DNA of 64,000 nucleotides from NCBI GenBank assembly GCA_003343995.1, contig QAKE01000084.1, positions 1 to 64,000 on the forward strand, in the 5' to 3' direction. The translations under genes and the position numbers were made by a program. This DNA is from Bacillota bacterium. Its GTDB lineage: Bacteria > Bacillota > Clostridia > Christensenellales > Borkfalkiaceae. A model generated the notes under the pieces. That model saw only the letters and a list, made by a program, of their open reading frames with translations. It made no database searches and was not told the origin of the DNA. Each line of letters opens with the position of its first letter. The first letter of the stretch is position 1. Below are positions 1 to 8,730 of this stretch, in pieces.

Positions 1-1
1 G

Positions 2-58
2 GAAGAGGAGCTGAAAGCGCAGCTCGAACGAGATAAACGAGAGGTATTGCAACGATGA
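2..58 (+). CDS. 3' end of an unidentified upstream gene
   Basis: An open frame enters the window and stops at TGA 56-58. Only 18 residues are visible, highly charged and probably helical, ending EVLQR. The stop overlaps the next start as ATGA (55-58), the usual sign of translational coupling, so this gene is probably in the same operon as the endonuclease IV-like gene. The product cannot be identified from so short a tail. Confidence 0.6.
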   Translation, partial: EEELKAQLERDKREVLQR

Positions 59-897
59 TAAAATTCGGACCGAGCGGCAACTCGCAGAGTTTTTTCGACG
101 CGGGCTTGAAGCACAGCGAAGATTCCGCCGCGTTCGTCAAGAACATGGGGCTCGACTGCTTTGAATATTCCTTCGGCAGGGGCGTGAACATGGGGGATGC
201 GAAGGCGCTCTCCGTCGGGGACGCGTTCCGCCGCGCGGGGGTGGAGATCAGCGTACACGCCCCCTATTTTATCAACCTCGCGGGGGAAAGCGACGGGGTG
301 GAAAAATCCTTCGATTACATTTTATCCTCCGCGCGCACGGGCAAGCTGATGGGGGCGAACCGCGTGGTGTTCCATCCCGCGTCCCAAGGTAAGCTGGAGC
401 GCGGCGAGGCGGTTTCCCGCTGCAAGCAAAATCTGGAAATTCTGACGGAAAAAATCTACGAACACGGCTTCGACGATATGCTTTTCTGCCCCGAAACCAT
501 GGGCAAACAGCGGCAGATCGGCACGGCGGAGGAAATCGCGGAGTTTTGCAAAACCGATAAGGTGTTCGTGCCGTGCATCGATTTCGGGCACGTCAACGCC
601 CGCGAGGGCGGCTCGCTGAAAAGCACGGAGGATTTCAAGCGATTGCTGTCCTTCATGATTTCCGAGCTCGGTTTCGAGCGCATGGAGCGCTTTCACACGC
701 ACTTTTCCAAAATTCAATATGCCGCGGGCGGCGAGGTGCGCCACCTCACGTTCGAGGACGAAATTTACGGTCCCGACTATCGGCAGTTTGCGCTTGCGGT
801 GAAATCTTTGGGCTTAAAACCCTACGTAATCTGCGAATCGGCGGGCACGCAGGCGGAAGACGCCTTAAAAATCAAGGAATTTTACGAGAAAAATTGA
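55..897 (+). CDS. endonuclease IV (Nfo)-like AP endonuclease, TIM barrel
   Basis: 280 aa, about the size of endonuclease IV, which cuts DNA 5' of abasic sites using three metal ions in a TIM barrel. Likely metal ligands are visible in family order: H68 (VHAPY), H107 (VVFHPAS), E147 (CPETMG), D176 and H179 (CIDFGH), H214/H216 (HTHF) and a late E in ICESAG. The usual DRHENIG motif of bacterial Nfo is replaced by an EVRHLTFED stretch, which resembles archaeal-type Nfo-like proteins. The start overlaps the stop of the upstream gene (ATGA), so expression is probably coupled. Role in base excision repair is inferred from the family; a sugar isomerase-like TIM barrel is the main alternative. Confidence 0.75.
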   Translation: MIKFGPSGNSQSFFDAGLKHSEDSAAFVKNMGLDCFEYSFGRGVNMGDAKALSVGDAFRRAGVEISVHAPYFINLAGESDGVEKSFDYILSSARTGKLMGANRVVFHPASQGKLERGEAVSRCKQNLEILTEKIYEHGFDDMLFCPETMGKQRQIGTAEEIAEFCKTDKVFVPCIDFGHVNAREGGSLKSTEDFKRLLSFMISELGFERMERFHTHFSKIQYAAGGEVRHLTFEDEIYGPDYRQFALAVKSLGLKPYVICESAGTQAEDALKIKEFYEKN

Positions 898-922
898 CAA
901 AAGCCTTTGTTTTTGGTAAACT
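894..922 (+). promoter_or_regulatory. Sigma-A promoter for the peptidase/EF-P unit
   Basis: TTGACA (894-899), 17-bp spacer, TAAACT (917-922). The -35 box overlaps the TGA stop of the endonuclease gene. A GC-rich hairpin (about 939-959) follows in the leader before the M24 peptidase start. Confidence 0.75.
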
Positions 923-975
923 AATAAGGCGGGGGACTGCCGCGCTGCGGCGCGGGCATTAAAAACGCGATTAAA

Positions 976-2016
976 ATGGAAAAAACCTTCAAACTGAAAA
1001 AAGGCGAGGCGCTGCTTTTATCCGACGAGCGCGGCCGGCGGTATCTCACCGGCTTCGACAGCAGTTTCGGCTATGCGCTCGTCACGCCTTCGCAAAAATA
1101 TTTTTATACCGACAAGCGCTATCTTTCCGCGGCGAAGGATTTCCTCGCGGGAAAGGGCTGGCAGACGGAGGAGTTTACCGACCTTTCCGCCGTCGGCGCG
1201 CGCGCCGCGCAAAGCGGGGCGAAAAATCTTTTGATCGATTACGCGGCGACGACGCTCAAGGAATACGCCGCGCTCAAGGCGATGAAGCTCCCGTTCAAAG
1301 ACGCGAACCGCCGGCTGGAAAGCCTGTTCGCCGTCAAGGATAAAGAGGAAATCGCCTGCGTGGCGAAGGCGTGCGAAATCGCGGAAAAGGCGTTTTACAA
1401 GACGCTGGAATTCGTGAAGGAGGGCGTGAGCGAAAAACAGCTCGCCAACGAGCTGGAAACGCGCATGCTCGAATACGGCGCGGAAAAAACGAGTTTCGAC
1501 ACCATCGTGGCGTTCGGCGCGAACAGCGCCGTGCCGCACCATAAAACGGGCGCGGCGAAGCTCGTTCGCAACACGCCGGTTTTGATGGATTTCGGCTGCG
1601 TGTACGAGGGGTATTGCTCCGACATGACGCGCACCTTCGTTTTCGGCGAACCGAGCGACGAGTTTGTGGACGCGTACGCGGCGGTGCTTGAGGCGAACCT
1701 CGCGGCGGAAGAGCATATCCGCACCGGCATGGAATGTGCGGCGGCGGATAAAATCGCGCGCGACGCATTAAAGATAGCGGGGCTCGATCGGGCGTTCACC
1801 CATTCGCTGGGGCACGGCATCGGCGTGGCGATCCACGAATATCCGACCGTCGGTCCGCGAGGAACGGGCAAGCTGAAGAGCGGCACGGTGTTTTCCATAG
1901 AACCCGCCGTGTATTTCGAGGGCAAGTTCGGCATCCGCATCGAGGACACCGTCGTACTGAAAGGCGGCGTGAAGCGGTTATTTAAAGACGAAAAGAATTT
2001 AATTTTGATAGATTAA
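976..2016 (+). CDS. Xaa-Pro peptidase family protein (M24 metallopeptidase)
   Basis: 346 aa, the usual size of short bacterial Xaa-Pro aminopeptidases/dipeptidases, which remove N-terminal residues ahead of proline in the cytoplasm. An N-terminal creatinase-like domain (about 1-115) precedes the pita-bread catalytic domain. All five dinuclear metal ligands are readable: D205 (MDFG), D216 (SDMTR), H280 (LGHGIG), E309 (SIEP) and E323 (RIED). It lies 13 bp upstream of efp, the same pairing as yqhT-efp in Bacillus; the link makes sense because EF-P acts on proline-rich nascent chains. No Shine-Dalgarno is visible before this ATG. Whether the substrate is a dipeptide (PepQ) or longer peptide (PepP) cannot be told. 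Confidence 0.9.
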   Translation: MEKTFKLKKGEALLLSDERGRRYLTGFDSSFGYALVTPSQKYFYTDKRYLSAAKDFLAGKGWQTEEFTDLSAVGARAAQSGAKNLLIDYAATTLKEYAALKAMKLPFKDANRRLESLFAVKDKEEIACVAKACEIAEKAFYKTLEFVKEGVSEKQLANELETRMLEYGAEKTSFDTIVAFGANSAVPHHKTGAAKLVRNTPVLMDFGCVYEGYCSDMTRTFVFGEPSDEFVDAYAAVLEANLAAEEHIRTGMECAAADKIARDALKIAGLDRAFTHSLGHGIGVAIHEYPTVGPRGTGKLKSGTVFSIEPAVYFEGKFGIRIEDTVVLKGGVKRLFKDEKNLILID

Positions 2017-2029
2017 GGAGAAAACATTT

Positions 2030-2590
2030 ATGATTACAGCAGGCGATTTCAGAAAGGGCGTAACCTTTGAATACGAGAGCGGCATCTTCACCATCGTGGA
2101 GTTCCAGCACGTCAAACCGGGCAAGGGCGCGGCGTTCGTGAGAACGAAGATGAAAAACGTCGTCACCGGCGCGGTTTTGGAAAAGACGTGGAACCCCACC
2201 GAAAAGGTGCAGGAAGCGCACATCGAAACGAAATTCATGACGTATTCTTATACCGACGGCGAATTGTATTACTTCATGGACGACGAATTTAACCTCACCC
2301 CGCTCAACTACGAGCAGGTGGAGGACGCGTTGCAGTACATCAAGGAAAACGACCGCGTCACCGTCAAATCCTATAAGGGCACGCCGTTTTCGGTGGAATG
2401 CGAAAACTTCGTGGTGCTGCGCGTAACGCAAGCCGATCCTTCGGTGAAGGGCAACACCGCCACCAACGCCACCAAGGACGCCGTTCTGGAAACGGGCGCG
2501 AAGATTCAGGTTCCCATGTTCGTCAACGAAGGCGAACTCATCCGGATCGACACCCGCACGGGCGAATACATGGAAAGAGTCAAGGGCTAA
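2030..2590 (+). CDS. efp: elongation factor P
   Basis: 186 aa, full length. EF-P binds between the P and E sites and rescues ribosomes stalled at polyproline. The N-terminal KOW-like domain carries the loop PGKG with K32 at the tip, the residue modified with 5-aminopentanol in Bacillus or beta-lysine in Escherichia; two OB domains follow and the C-terminal RIDTRTGEYMERV signature is intact. A clear AAGGAG lies just upstream of the ATG. Co-transcribed with the M24 peptidase and followed by a terminator. Confidence 0.97.
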   Translation: MITAGDFRKGVTFEYESGIFTIVEFQHVKPGKGAAFVRTKMKNVVTGAVLEKTWNPTEKVQEAHIETKFMTYSYTDGELYYFMDDEFNLTPLNYEQVEDALQYIKENDRVTVKSYKGTPFSVECENFVVLRVTQADPSVKGNTATNATKDAVLETGAKIQVPMFVNEGELIRIDTRTGEYMERVKG

Positions 2591-2599
2591 AAACAAGCG

Positions 2600-2635
2600 C
2601 GTCCGTTTTCTGCAAGGGCAGAAAGCGGACGTTTT
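2600..2635 (+). terminator. intrinsic terminator after efp
   Basis: A 14-bp stem (2600-2613 with 2618-2631, one T-G wobble), loop AAGG, then TTTT (2632-2635). It closes the peptidase-efp unit. Confidence 0.85.
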
Positions 2636-2650
2636 AACGTAAGGAGCGGT

Positions 2651-3376
2651 ATGAAAACGGTTTTGATCACGGGGGGAGCAAAGGGCATCGGCGGCGCGTG
2701 CGCGGAAACGTTCGCGGCATGCGGTTATAACGTCGTCGTCGATTATCTCTCTTCCGCCGCGCAGGCGGAGGCGCTCGCCGCGCGGATAAAGGAAAAATAC
2801 GGCGTCGGCGCGCTGGCGTTTCGGGCGGACGTAACCTCTTCTCGGGAGGTGGACGCCCTCTTTTCCGCCGCGGAAAAAGCCTTCGGCGGCGTGGACGCGC
2901 TCGTCAACAACGCGGGGATTTCCCTCATCAAGCCGATCAACGACACTTCGGAACAAGAATGGGACGATATTTTTGCCGTCAACGTAAAATCGGCGTATCT
3001 GGCGATCAACCGCGCCCTTCCTTACATGATCGATAAAAAGAGCGGCGCGATCGTCAACGTTTCCTCGGTGTGGGGGCTTGCGGGCGCGTCGTGCGAGGCG
3101 GCGTATTCCGCTTCCAAGGCGGCGCTCATCGGCTTTACGAAGGCGCTCGCCAAGGAGCTGGGACTTTCCGGCATCCGCGTAAACTGCGTGTGCCCCGGCG
3201 TGATCGAAACGGACATGAACGCCGCGCTCGGCGAGGACGTGAAAAAGGAGCTTGCGGAAAGCGCGGCGCTCAACCGCCTCGGCGGCGCGGAAGAAGTTGC
3301 CGAAACGGTGCGCTTTCTGGCGGAGGCGACCTTCGTCACGGGGCAGTGTCTGGCGGCGGACGGCGGGTTTTTATAA
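2651..3376 (+). CDS. SDR-family oxidoreductase, 3-oxoacyl-ACP reductase (FabG)-like
   Basis: 241 aa, typical classical SDR. Rossmann motif TGGAKGIG (7-14), NNAG (86-89), catalytic S139, Y152 and K156 (YSASK) and the PGVIETDM C-terminal stretch are all present. FabG reduces 3-oxoacyl-ACP with NADPH in fatty acid synthesis, but no other fab genes are nearby, so the true substrate may differ. An AAGGAG site precedes the ATG, and the stop is one base from the start of the CPBP protease, suggesting co-translation. The 61 bp after the efp terminator show no clear promoter. Confidence 0.85.
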   Translation: MKTVLITGGAKGIGGACAETFAACGYNVVVDYLSSAAQAEALAARIKEKYGVGALAFRADVTSSREVDALFSAAEKAFGGVDALVNNAGISLIKPINDTSEQEWDDIFAVNVKSAYLAINRALPYMIDKKSGAIVNVSSVWGLAGASCEAAYSASKAALIGFTKALAKELGLSGIRVNCVCPGVIETDMNAALGEDVKKELAESAALNRLGGAEEVAETVRFLAEATFVTGQCLAADGGFL

Positions 3377-3377
3377 G

Positions 3378-4214
3378 ATGAAGCGTTTAAGAAAGGACGC
3401 GGAAAAAGCGCCCGTCGTCAATATCGTCATCGCCATGCTGCTCGTCGTGGGTTTCGCGTCCTTTCCCGTGCGCGAAACCATGCGCATGCTGTCGGTGGAA
3501 TATACGCAAACCAATAAATATATCTTTACGGCGGCGATGCGCGCGGCATTTTGCGGCGTTGCCGTGTATCTCATGTACGCTTACCAATTTAAACGCGTTC
3601 TCACGTGGAAGGCGCGGCGGCTTTATCTCGTTTTGCCCTGCCTGCTGGTGGTCGCCAACAATTTTCCGATCGTCGCTTTGGCGTCGGGCGCGGCGCAAAT
3701 CACCGCGGACGGCGGCACGATCGCGCTTTATCTGGTGCAGACGTTTTTTATCGCAGCGTTTGAAGAATTGGCGTTCCGCGGCGTGGTGTTTCCGCTCTGC
3801 TGGCTCAAACTGAAAAAGCGGAAATATTCCGTTTTATGGTCGGCGGCGCTCTCTTCCGCCCTCTTCGGCGCGGTGCACCTCGTCAATCTGGTGGGCGGCG
3901 CGGGGTTCGTGCCCGTGCTGCTGCAAATCGGGTACAGCTTTCTGCTCGGCGGCATGTGCGCCGTGGCGCTCGCCGTCACGGGGAGCATGCTCGTGCCGAT
4001 CTTGCTGCATTTTATTTTCAACGCGGGGGGATTGCTCGTCGGCGAGCTCGGTTCGGGAAGCATCGTCAATTTTCCCACGGTGTTCATCACCGTCGTGCTG
4101 GCGGTTGCGGTATTCACGCTGATGCTCTATCTCGCGCTCAAAACGAAAAACGAGCGCATGGAAGAACTTTTCGGCGCGCGCGAAGACGAAACGGCGCCGA
4201 AACAAGAGGTATAA
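3378..4214 (+). CDS. CPBP family intramembrane glutamic endopeptidase
   Basis: 278 aa with about seven to eight hydrophobic segments. The three CPBP (CAAX protease/bacteriocin-processing) motifs are present: EELAFRG (EExxxR), FGAVHLVN with the conserved H, and HFIFNAGG (HxxxN). These enzymes cleave within membranes; bacterial members include Rce1-like proteases and bacteriocin-immunity factors. The ATG at 3378 was chosen because it follows the upstream stop by one base; reading further upstream in this frame only gives arginine-rich shadow sequence within fabG. The C-terminus is a charged cytoplasmic tail. Substrate unknown; no bacteriocin gene is adjacent. Confidence 0.88.
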   Translation: MKRLRKDAEKAPVVNIVIAMLLVVGFASFPVRETMRMLSVEYTQTNKYIFTAAMRAAFCGVAVYLMYAYQFKRVLTWKARRLYLVLPCLLVVANNFPIVALASGAAQITADGGTIALYLVQTFFIAAFEELAFRGVVFPLCWLKLKKRKYSVLWSAALSSALFGAVHLVNLVGGAGFVPVLLQIGYSFLLGGMCAVALAVTGSMLVPILLHFIFNAGGLLVGELGSGSIVNFPTVFITVVLAVAVFTLMLYLALKTKNERMEELFGAREDETAPKQEV

Positions 4215-4235
4215 CCAAAACGAAAGGCTGCGGCC

Positions 4236-4264
4236 TTGACAAGGCGCGTATTCCTTGTTAAAAT
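4236..4264 (+). promoter_or_regulatory. Sigma-A promoter for purA
   Basis: TTGACA (4236-4241), 17-bp spacer, TAAAAT (4259-4264). It lies in the 85-bp gap before purA and gives a leader of roughly 30 nt. No purine riboswitch-like fold was seen. Confidence 0.8.
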
Positions 4265-4299
4265 GACTGAGGTTGAGGAACAACAGGAGGAATTATTAT

Positions 4300-5577
4300 A
4301 TGTTAACGGCGATTTGCGGTATCAACTGGGGCGATGAAGGCAAGGGGAGAATGGTCGATCTGCTTTCTTCCGATTACGACGTTGTCGTGCGCTATCAGGG
4401 CGGCAACAACGCGGGGCACACGGTCATCAACGAGCGGGGCAAATTCATTTTGAACCTGCTGCCCAGCGGTATTTTGCGGGAAGGCGTTGTCAACGTGATG
4501 GGCAACGGCATGGTTATCGACATCAAGCATCTGAGCGGGGAAATCGGCAGACTGCGGGAGGCGGGCGTTTCGGTAACGCCGGAAAATCTGCGCATCAGCG
4601 CGCAGGCGGTCATCTGCATGCCCTATAACGTGATGCAGGACTGCTTGGAAGAAGAACGCCTTGCCGATAAGAAATACGGCTCCACGAAGCGGGGCATCGC
4701 GCCCATTTACGGCGATAAATATCTCAAAAAAGCCATCCGCATGGGGGAACTTTTCAACAAGGAGCGCTTAAGAGAACGGCTGAAGGACATCGTGGAGTGG
4801 AAAAACCTCACCATCACCGGCGTATACGGCGCAAAGCCCGTAACGGTGGAGGAAATGATGGATTACCTCACCGAATACGGCGATCAATTCCTGCCCTTTA
4901 TCTGCGACGCGGGGCTTTACCTCGACGAGGCGGCGAAGGCGGGCAAAAAAATCATGTTCGAGGCGCAGCTCGGCGCCCTCCGCGACATCGATTTCGGCAT
5001 TTACCCGTACACGTCCTCCTCGAATACCATCGCGGCGTACGCTCCCGTCGGCGCGGGCGTGCCCAACCATAAAATCGATTTATCCATCGGTATCATGAAG
5101 GCGTATTCCTCCTGCGTGGGCGAGGGCCCGTTCACGGCGGAATATTCCGGCGAGCGTGCGGAAAAGCTGCGCAAAGCGGGCGGCGAGTACGGCGCGGCGA
5201 CCGGCAGACCGCGGCGCGTGGGAGCGTTCGACATTCCCGCCAGCCGTTACGGCATCCGCATGCAGGGCGCGGACGAAATCGCCCTCACGAAATTAGACGT
5301 GCTTTCCGGCTTCGAGTATATCGACGTCTGCACGGCGTACGATCTTGACGGGGAAGTGATTACCGATTTTCCGTTTTCCGCCGACCTCGATCGCTGCAAG
5401 CCGCTTTTCACCCGTCTGAGAGGCTGGAAACAGGACATCTCCGGCTGCCGCAAGGCGGAGGATCTGCCCAAAGAAGCGCTCGCGTATATCCGCTTTATCG
5501 AAAGGGAAACGGGCTGCTATATCAAATACGTTTCCGTCGGCGCCAGCCGCGAGGCGTACATCACGCTGGAAAAATAA
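4300..5577 (+). CDS. purA: adenylosuccinate synthetase
   Basis: 425 aa, full length. Catalyses IMP + Asp + GTP to adenylosuccinate, the first committed AMP step, in the cytoplasm. The phosphate-binding loop GDEGKG (11-16, catalytic D12), H40 in GGNNAGHT, the STKRGIAP IMP-binding segment, and the TGRPRRVG stretch are visible. The ATG at 4300 is preceded by AGGAGG (4285-4290); a TTG further upstream is in frame but has no comparable site. Own promoter upstream. A GC-rich hairpin (about 5596-5614) separates it from malQ. Confidence 0.97.
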   Translation: MLTAICGINWGDEGKGRMVDLLSSDYDVVVRYQGGNNAGHTVINERGKFILNLLPSGILREGVVNVMGNGMVIDIKHLSGEIGRLREAGVSVTPENLRISAQAVICMPYNVMQDCLEEERLADKKYGSTKRGIAPIYGDKYLKKAIRMGELFNKERLRERLKDIVEWKNLTITGVYGAKPVTVEEMMDYLTEYGDQFLPFICDAGLYLDEAAKAGKKIMFEAQLGALRDIDFGIYPYTSSSNTIAAYAPVGAGVPNHKIDLSIGIMKAYSSCVGEGPFTAEYSGERAEKLRKAGGEYGAATGRPRRVGAFDIPASRYGIRMQGADEIALTKLDVLSGFEYIDVCTAYDLDGEVITDFPFSADLDRCKPLFTRLRGWKQDISGCRKAEDLPKEALAYIRFIERETGCYIKYVSVGASREAYITLEK

Positions 5578-5626
5578 GTCCGCGCAAAGAAAGGGGCGCG
5601 GCAAACGCCGCGTGGGAGGGAATGGC

Positions 5627-7117
5627 ATGAAAAGAGGATACGGAATACTGATGCACGTCGCGTCCTTGCCGAACGCTTACGGCATCGGCGATTTTTCCGA
5701 TTGCTACGCGTTCGTGGATTTTTTGTCGGCGGCGGGCGCAAAATATTGGCAGGTGCTGCCGCTCAACCCCACGGGGTTCGGCAATTCGCCCTATCAGTCG
5801 CCCGCGGCGGGCATGCTCAATCCCTATTTCATCTCCCTCGACGAATTGCGTGCCGAAGGGCTTTTGACCGCCGAGGAACTGCGTTCGGCGGAGGACGGGG
5901 GCAGGTATATCGACTACGGCAAGTTATACGTAACGCGCGTGCCGCTGTTGAAAAAAGCCTATTCCCGTTTTAAGAAAAACCCCGCCTTCCTCTCCTATGT
6001 AAAGGGCGGCGAGGCGAAGGATTACGCCCTGTTTATGGCGCTGAAAGGGGCGCACGGCGGCGCGTCCTTCGATTGCTGGGAAGAAAAATACAAGTACGCC
6101 GATCCCGCCGCGCTGGAAGCCTTCGCCGCGGAAAACGGCGAAGAATTGCTGTTTTGGCAGTTTTTGCAATATACGGCGGCGCGGCAGTGGAAAAAAGTGA
6201 AGGCGTACGCGGCAAGCCGCAGTATTGCCGTCATCGGCGATCTGCCCATCTACGTCGCCTACGATTCCGTGGACGTGTGGAAAAATCCCCGCCTGTTCAA
6301 GCTGGACGGGAATTTGAAGCCCGTCAAGGTGGCGGGCGTGCCGCCCGATTATTTCAGCGCGGAAGGTCAGCTTTGGGGTAACCCCGTGTTCGACTATGCC
6401 GTCCATGCGGAGGACAATTTCGCGTGGTGGAGCGGGCGGCTGAGCCGCGCGCTGAAAATTTTCGATTACGTGCGCATCGACCACTTCCGCGGGCTGGACA
6501 GATTTTACGAAATTCCCGCGGGCAGCGCGAACGCCGTCGGCGGCGCGTGGGCGGACGTTCCGCACGACGCGCTGTTTGCCGCCCTTGCCGAAAAGGCGGA
6601 TTTAAGCCGCGTCATCGCGGAGGATCTGGGCGTTTTGGACGACGGCGTTTACGAACTTTTGAAAAAGACGGGTTTTGCCGGCATGAGCGTGCTTTCTTTC
6701 GCCTTCAACGGCGACGAAAACAACCCCTATCTGCCGGAAAAAATCGTAAAACACAACGTGTGCTATACCGGCACGCACGACAACGATACGCTGATGGGCA
6801 TGCTCTCCGCGATGAGCGGGGAGGAAAAAGCGAACTTCAACGCCCGCCTGCGCCGCAGTCTTTGCAAAATGCATCTGCGCCGCTTCACCACGGGCGACGA
6901 AAAAACGGCGGCGGCAGTCACCGAGGCGGGCTTTGCCTGCAAGGCGAACGTGTTCGTTCTGCCCATGCAGGACGCGGCGCTCCTCGGCACGGAATACCGC
7001 ATGAACGAGCCTTCCACCGACAAGCCGCAGAATTGGAGCGTGCGCATAGAAAAAAACAGAATGCGCCCCGTGCTTTCGGCGTGGCTGTCCGCTTTGGCGG
7101 GCAGACACCGCCGATAA
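5627..7117 (+). CDS. malQ: 4-alpha-glucanotransferase (amylomaltase, GH77)
   Basis: 496 aa, typical bacterial MalQ. Transfers alpha-1,4-glucan segments between maltodextrins or glycogen-derived chains in the cytoplasm. N-terminal HVASLPNAYGIGD and the YWQVLPLNPTG motif, the nucleophile D in VRIDHFRGL, the acid/base E in IAEDLG and the transition-state D in THDNDT are all present. Chosen ATG 5627 has GGGAGG 7-13 bp upstream; an in-frame GTG at 5612 would overlap that site. No glycogen or maltose genes adjoin it, so it probably serves general glycogen/maltodextrin turnover. Confidence 0.95.
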   Translation: MKRGYGILMHVASLPNAYGIGDFSDCYAFVDFLSAAGAKYWQVLPLNPTGFGNSPYQSPAAGMLNPYFISLDELRAEGLLTAEELRSAEDGGRYIDYGKLYVTRVPLLKKAYSRFKKNPAFLSYVKGGEAKDYALFMALKGAHGGASFDCWEEKYKYADPAALEAFAAENGEELLFWQFLQYTAARQWKKVKAYAASRSIAVIGDLPIYVAYDSVDVWKNPRLFKLDGNLKPVKVAGVPPDYFSAEGQLWGNPVFDYAVHAEDNFAWWSGRLSRALKIFDYVRIDHFRGLDRFYEIPAGSANAVGGAWADVPHDALFAALAEKADLSRVIAEDLGVLDDGVYELLKKTGFAGMSVLSFAFNGDENNPYLPEKIVKHNVCYTGTHDNDTLMGMLSAMSGEEKANFNARLRRSLCKMHLRRFTTGDEKTAAAVTEAGFACKANVFVLPMQDAALLGTEYRMNEPSTDKPQNWSVRIEKNRMRPVLSAWLSALAGRHRR

Positions 7118-7176
7118 CCGCGTTTAACCGCGCGGCGGAAGGGGAAAAATAAAATAAAATAAAAAAGGGAGCGATT

Positions 7177-8685
7177 ATGGAAAGAGGATTATTGACGCCT
7201 TTAAAGCTGTTAAGACGGCAGGTTTTCGTGGAAGTGGCGCGCGTCGCCTTCGACGAAAGCGACAACATCAACGACGCCATCGAGGCGATTCCCTACAAAA
7301 TCACACCGGGGGACAAGCCGCTGTATCGGGAAAGCATCTGGCGCGAGCGGGCGATCTGTTCGGAGCGGGTGCGCCTTTCGATGGGGCTCAGCCTCCGTCC
7401 GGAAGATATGCCCGTGCACATTACGCAAGGTCTGCACGAGAGCGACATCGCCGATAAATATTACGAACCGCCCCTGATGCAGGTGATCCCTTCGGCGTGT
7501 GCGGCGTGCCCGCCCAACCGCTATATGGTTACCGATAACTGCCGCGGCTGCGTGGCGCACCCCTGCACGGAAGTGTGCCCCAAAAACGCCGTTTCCATCG
7601 TGGACGGACATTCGGTGATCGATCAGAACAAGTGCATCAAATGCGGCAAGTGCAAGAGCGTGTGCCCCTACGGCGCGATCACGCACCAAACGCGCCCCTG
7701 CGCTTCGGCGTGCGGCGTGAAAGCCATCGAAAGCGACGATCTCGGCAGGGCGCACATCAACAACGAAAAGTGCGTTTCCTGCGGCATGTGCATGGTCAGC
7801 TGTCCCTTCGGCGCGATCGCCGATAAGTCGCAGATCTTCCAGCTCGTGCGCGCGCTGCGCCGCGGAGACGAAATCATCGTCGCCCTCGCGCCCGCCCACG
7901 TGGGGCAGTTCGGCGACAAGGCGACGGCGGGCAAGCTGAAAGCCGCCCTGCGACTGTTAGGGTTTAAGGACGTTTACGAAGTCGCCCTCGGCGCGGATAT
8001 GGGCGCGGTTACCGAGGCGAAGCATTACGTGGAGGAAGTGGCGAGCGGCAAGCTGCCGTTTATGCTCACCTCGTGCTGTCCTTCTTGGGCGATGCTGGCG
8101 AAAAAATATTTCCCCACCACCATCGAAAATATTTCCAACGCGCTCACGCCCATGGTGGCTACGGCGCGCACCATCAAGCAAAAACATCCCGATTCGCGCG
8201 TCGTGTTCATTGGACCGTGCGCGGCGAAAAAGCTGGAAGCCAGCCGCAGAACGGTGCGCAGCGACGTGGATTTCGTGCTGACCTTCGAGGAGCTTTCCGC
8301 GATATTCGAGGCGCGCAATATCGACGTGGAGGAAATCGAGTGCGAAGAGGATATGAACGACGCGACGGGCGCGGGCAGAGGCTACGCGATCGCCGGCGGC
8401 GTTGCGGGCGCGATTGAAAAGTGCATACACGAATATTATCCGGATGTGGAGGTGCGCATCGAGCACTGCGAAAGTCTGGAAGAATGCAGTAAAATGCTGA
8501 TGCTGGCAAAGCTCGGCAAAAAGAACGGTTGTCTGATCGAAGGCATGGGCTGCCCCGGCGGGTGCGTTGCGGGCGCGGGAACGAACATTCCCGTAAACAA
8601 GGCGACGAACATGGTGAAAAAGGTGGTGGAAAATTCCGCCGACGCCGTGCCGCCGAAAGAACTCGAAGAAATTCAGTTAGGATAA
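7177..8685 (+). CDS. monomeric group B-type [FeFe] hydrogenase
   Basis: 502 aa. [FeFe] hydrogenases interconvert protons/electrons and H2 using reduced ferredoxin. The N-terminal part has a Cys-rich stretch (CxxC then CxxC...CxxxCP) and two ferredoxin-like 4Fe-4S motifs (CIKCGKCKSVCP, CVSCGMCMVSCP). The H-cluster domain has all three signatures: TSCCPSW (C300 as proton relay, C301 ligand), IGPCAAKK (C348) and EGMGCPGGC (C459, C463). The L2 and L3 forms (GPC rather than MPC, GGC...GAG rather than GGGQ) match group B enzymes of Clostridia rather than the prototypical group A. No maturases HydEFG are in the window. GGGAG site before the ATG. Confidence 0.92.
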   Translation: MERGLLTPLKLLRRQVFVEVARVAFDESDNINDAIEAIPYKITPGDKPLYRESIWRERAICSERVRLSMGLSLRPEDMPVHITQGLHESDIADKYYEPPLMQVIPSACAACPPNRYMVTDNCRGCVAHPCTEVCPKNAVSIVDGHSVIDQNKCIKCGKCKSVCPYGAITHQTRPCASACGVKAIESDDLGRAHINNEKCVSCGMCMVSCPFGAIADKSQIFQLVRALRRGDEIIVALAPAHVGQFGDKATAGKLKAALRLLGFKDVYEVALGADMGAVTEAKHYVEEVASGKLPFMLTSCCPSWAMLAKKYFPTTIENISNALTPMVATARTIKQKHPDSRVVFIGPCAAKKLEASRRTVRSDVDFVLTFEELSAIFEARNIDVEEIECEEDMNDATGAGRGYAIAGGVAGAIEKCIHEYYPDVEVRIEHCESLEECSKMLMLAKLGKKNGCLIEGMGCPGGCVAGAGTNIPVNKATNMVKKVVENSADAVPPKELEEIQLG

Positions 8686-8692
8686 AAAAGAA

Positions 8693-8730
8693 CGCCGCCC
8701 CGCGAATTTTCGCGGGGCGGCGAAGTTTTA
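8693..8730 (+). terminator. intrinsic terminator after the hydrogenase gene
   Basis: A perfect 12-bp GC stem (8693-8704 with 8711-8722), loop AATTTT, then AAGTTTTA. It ends the hydrogenase transcript. Confidence 0.88.
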
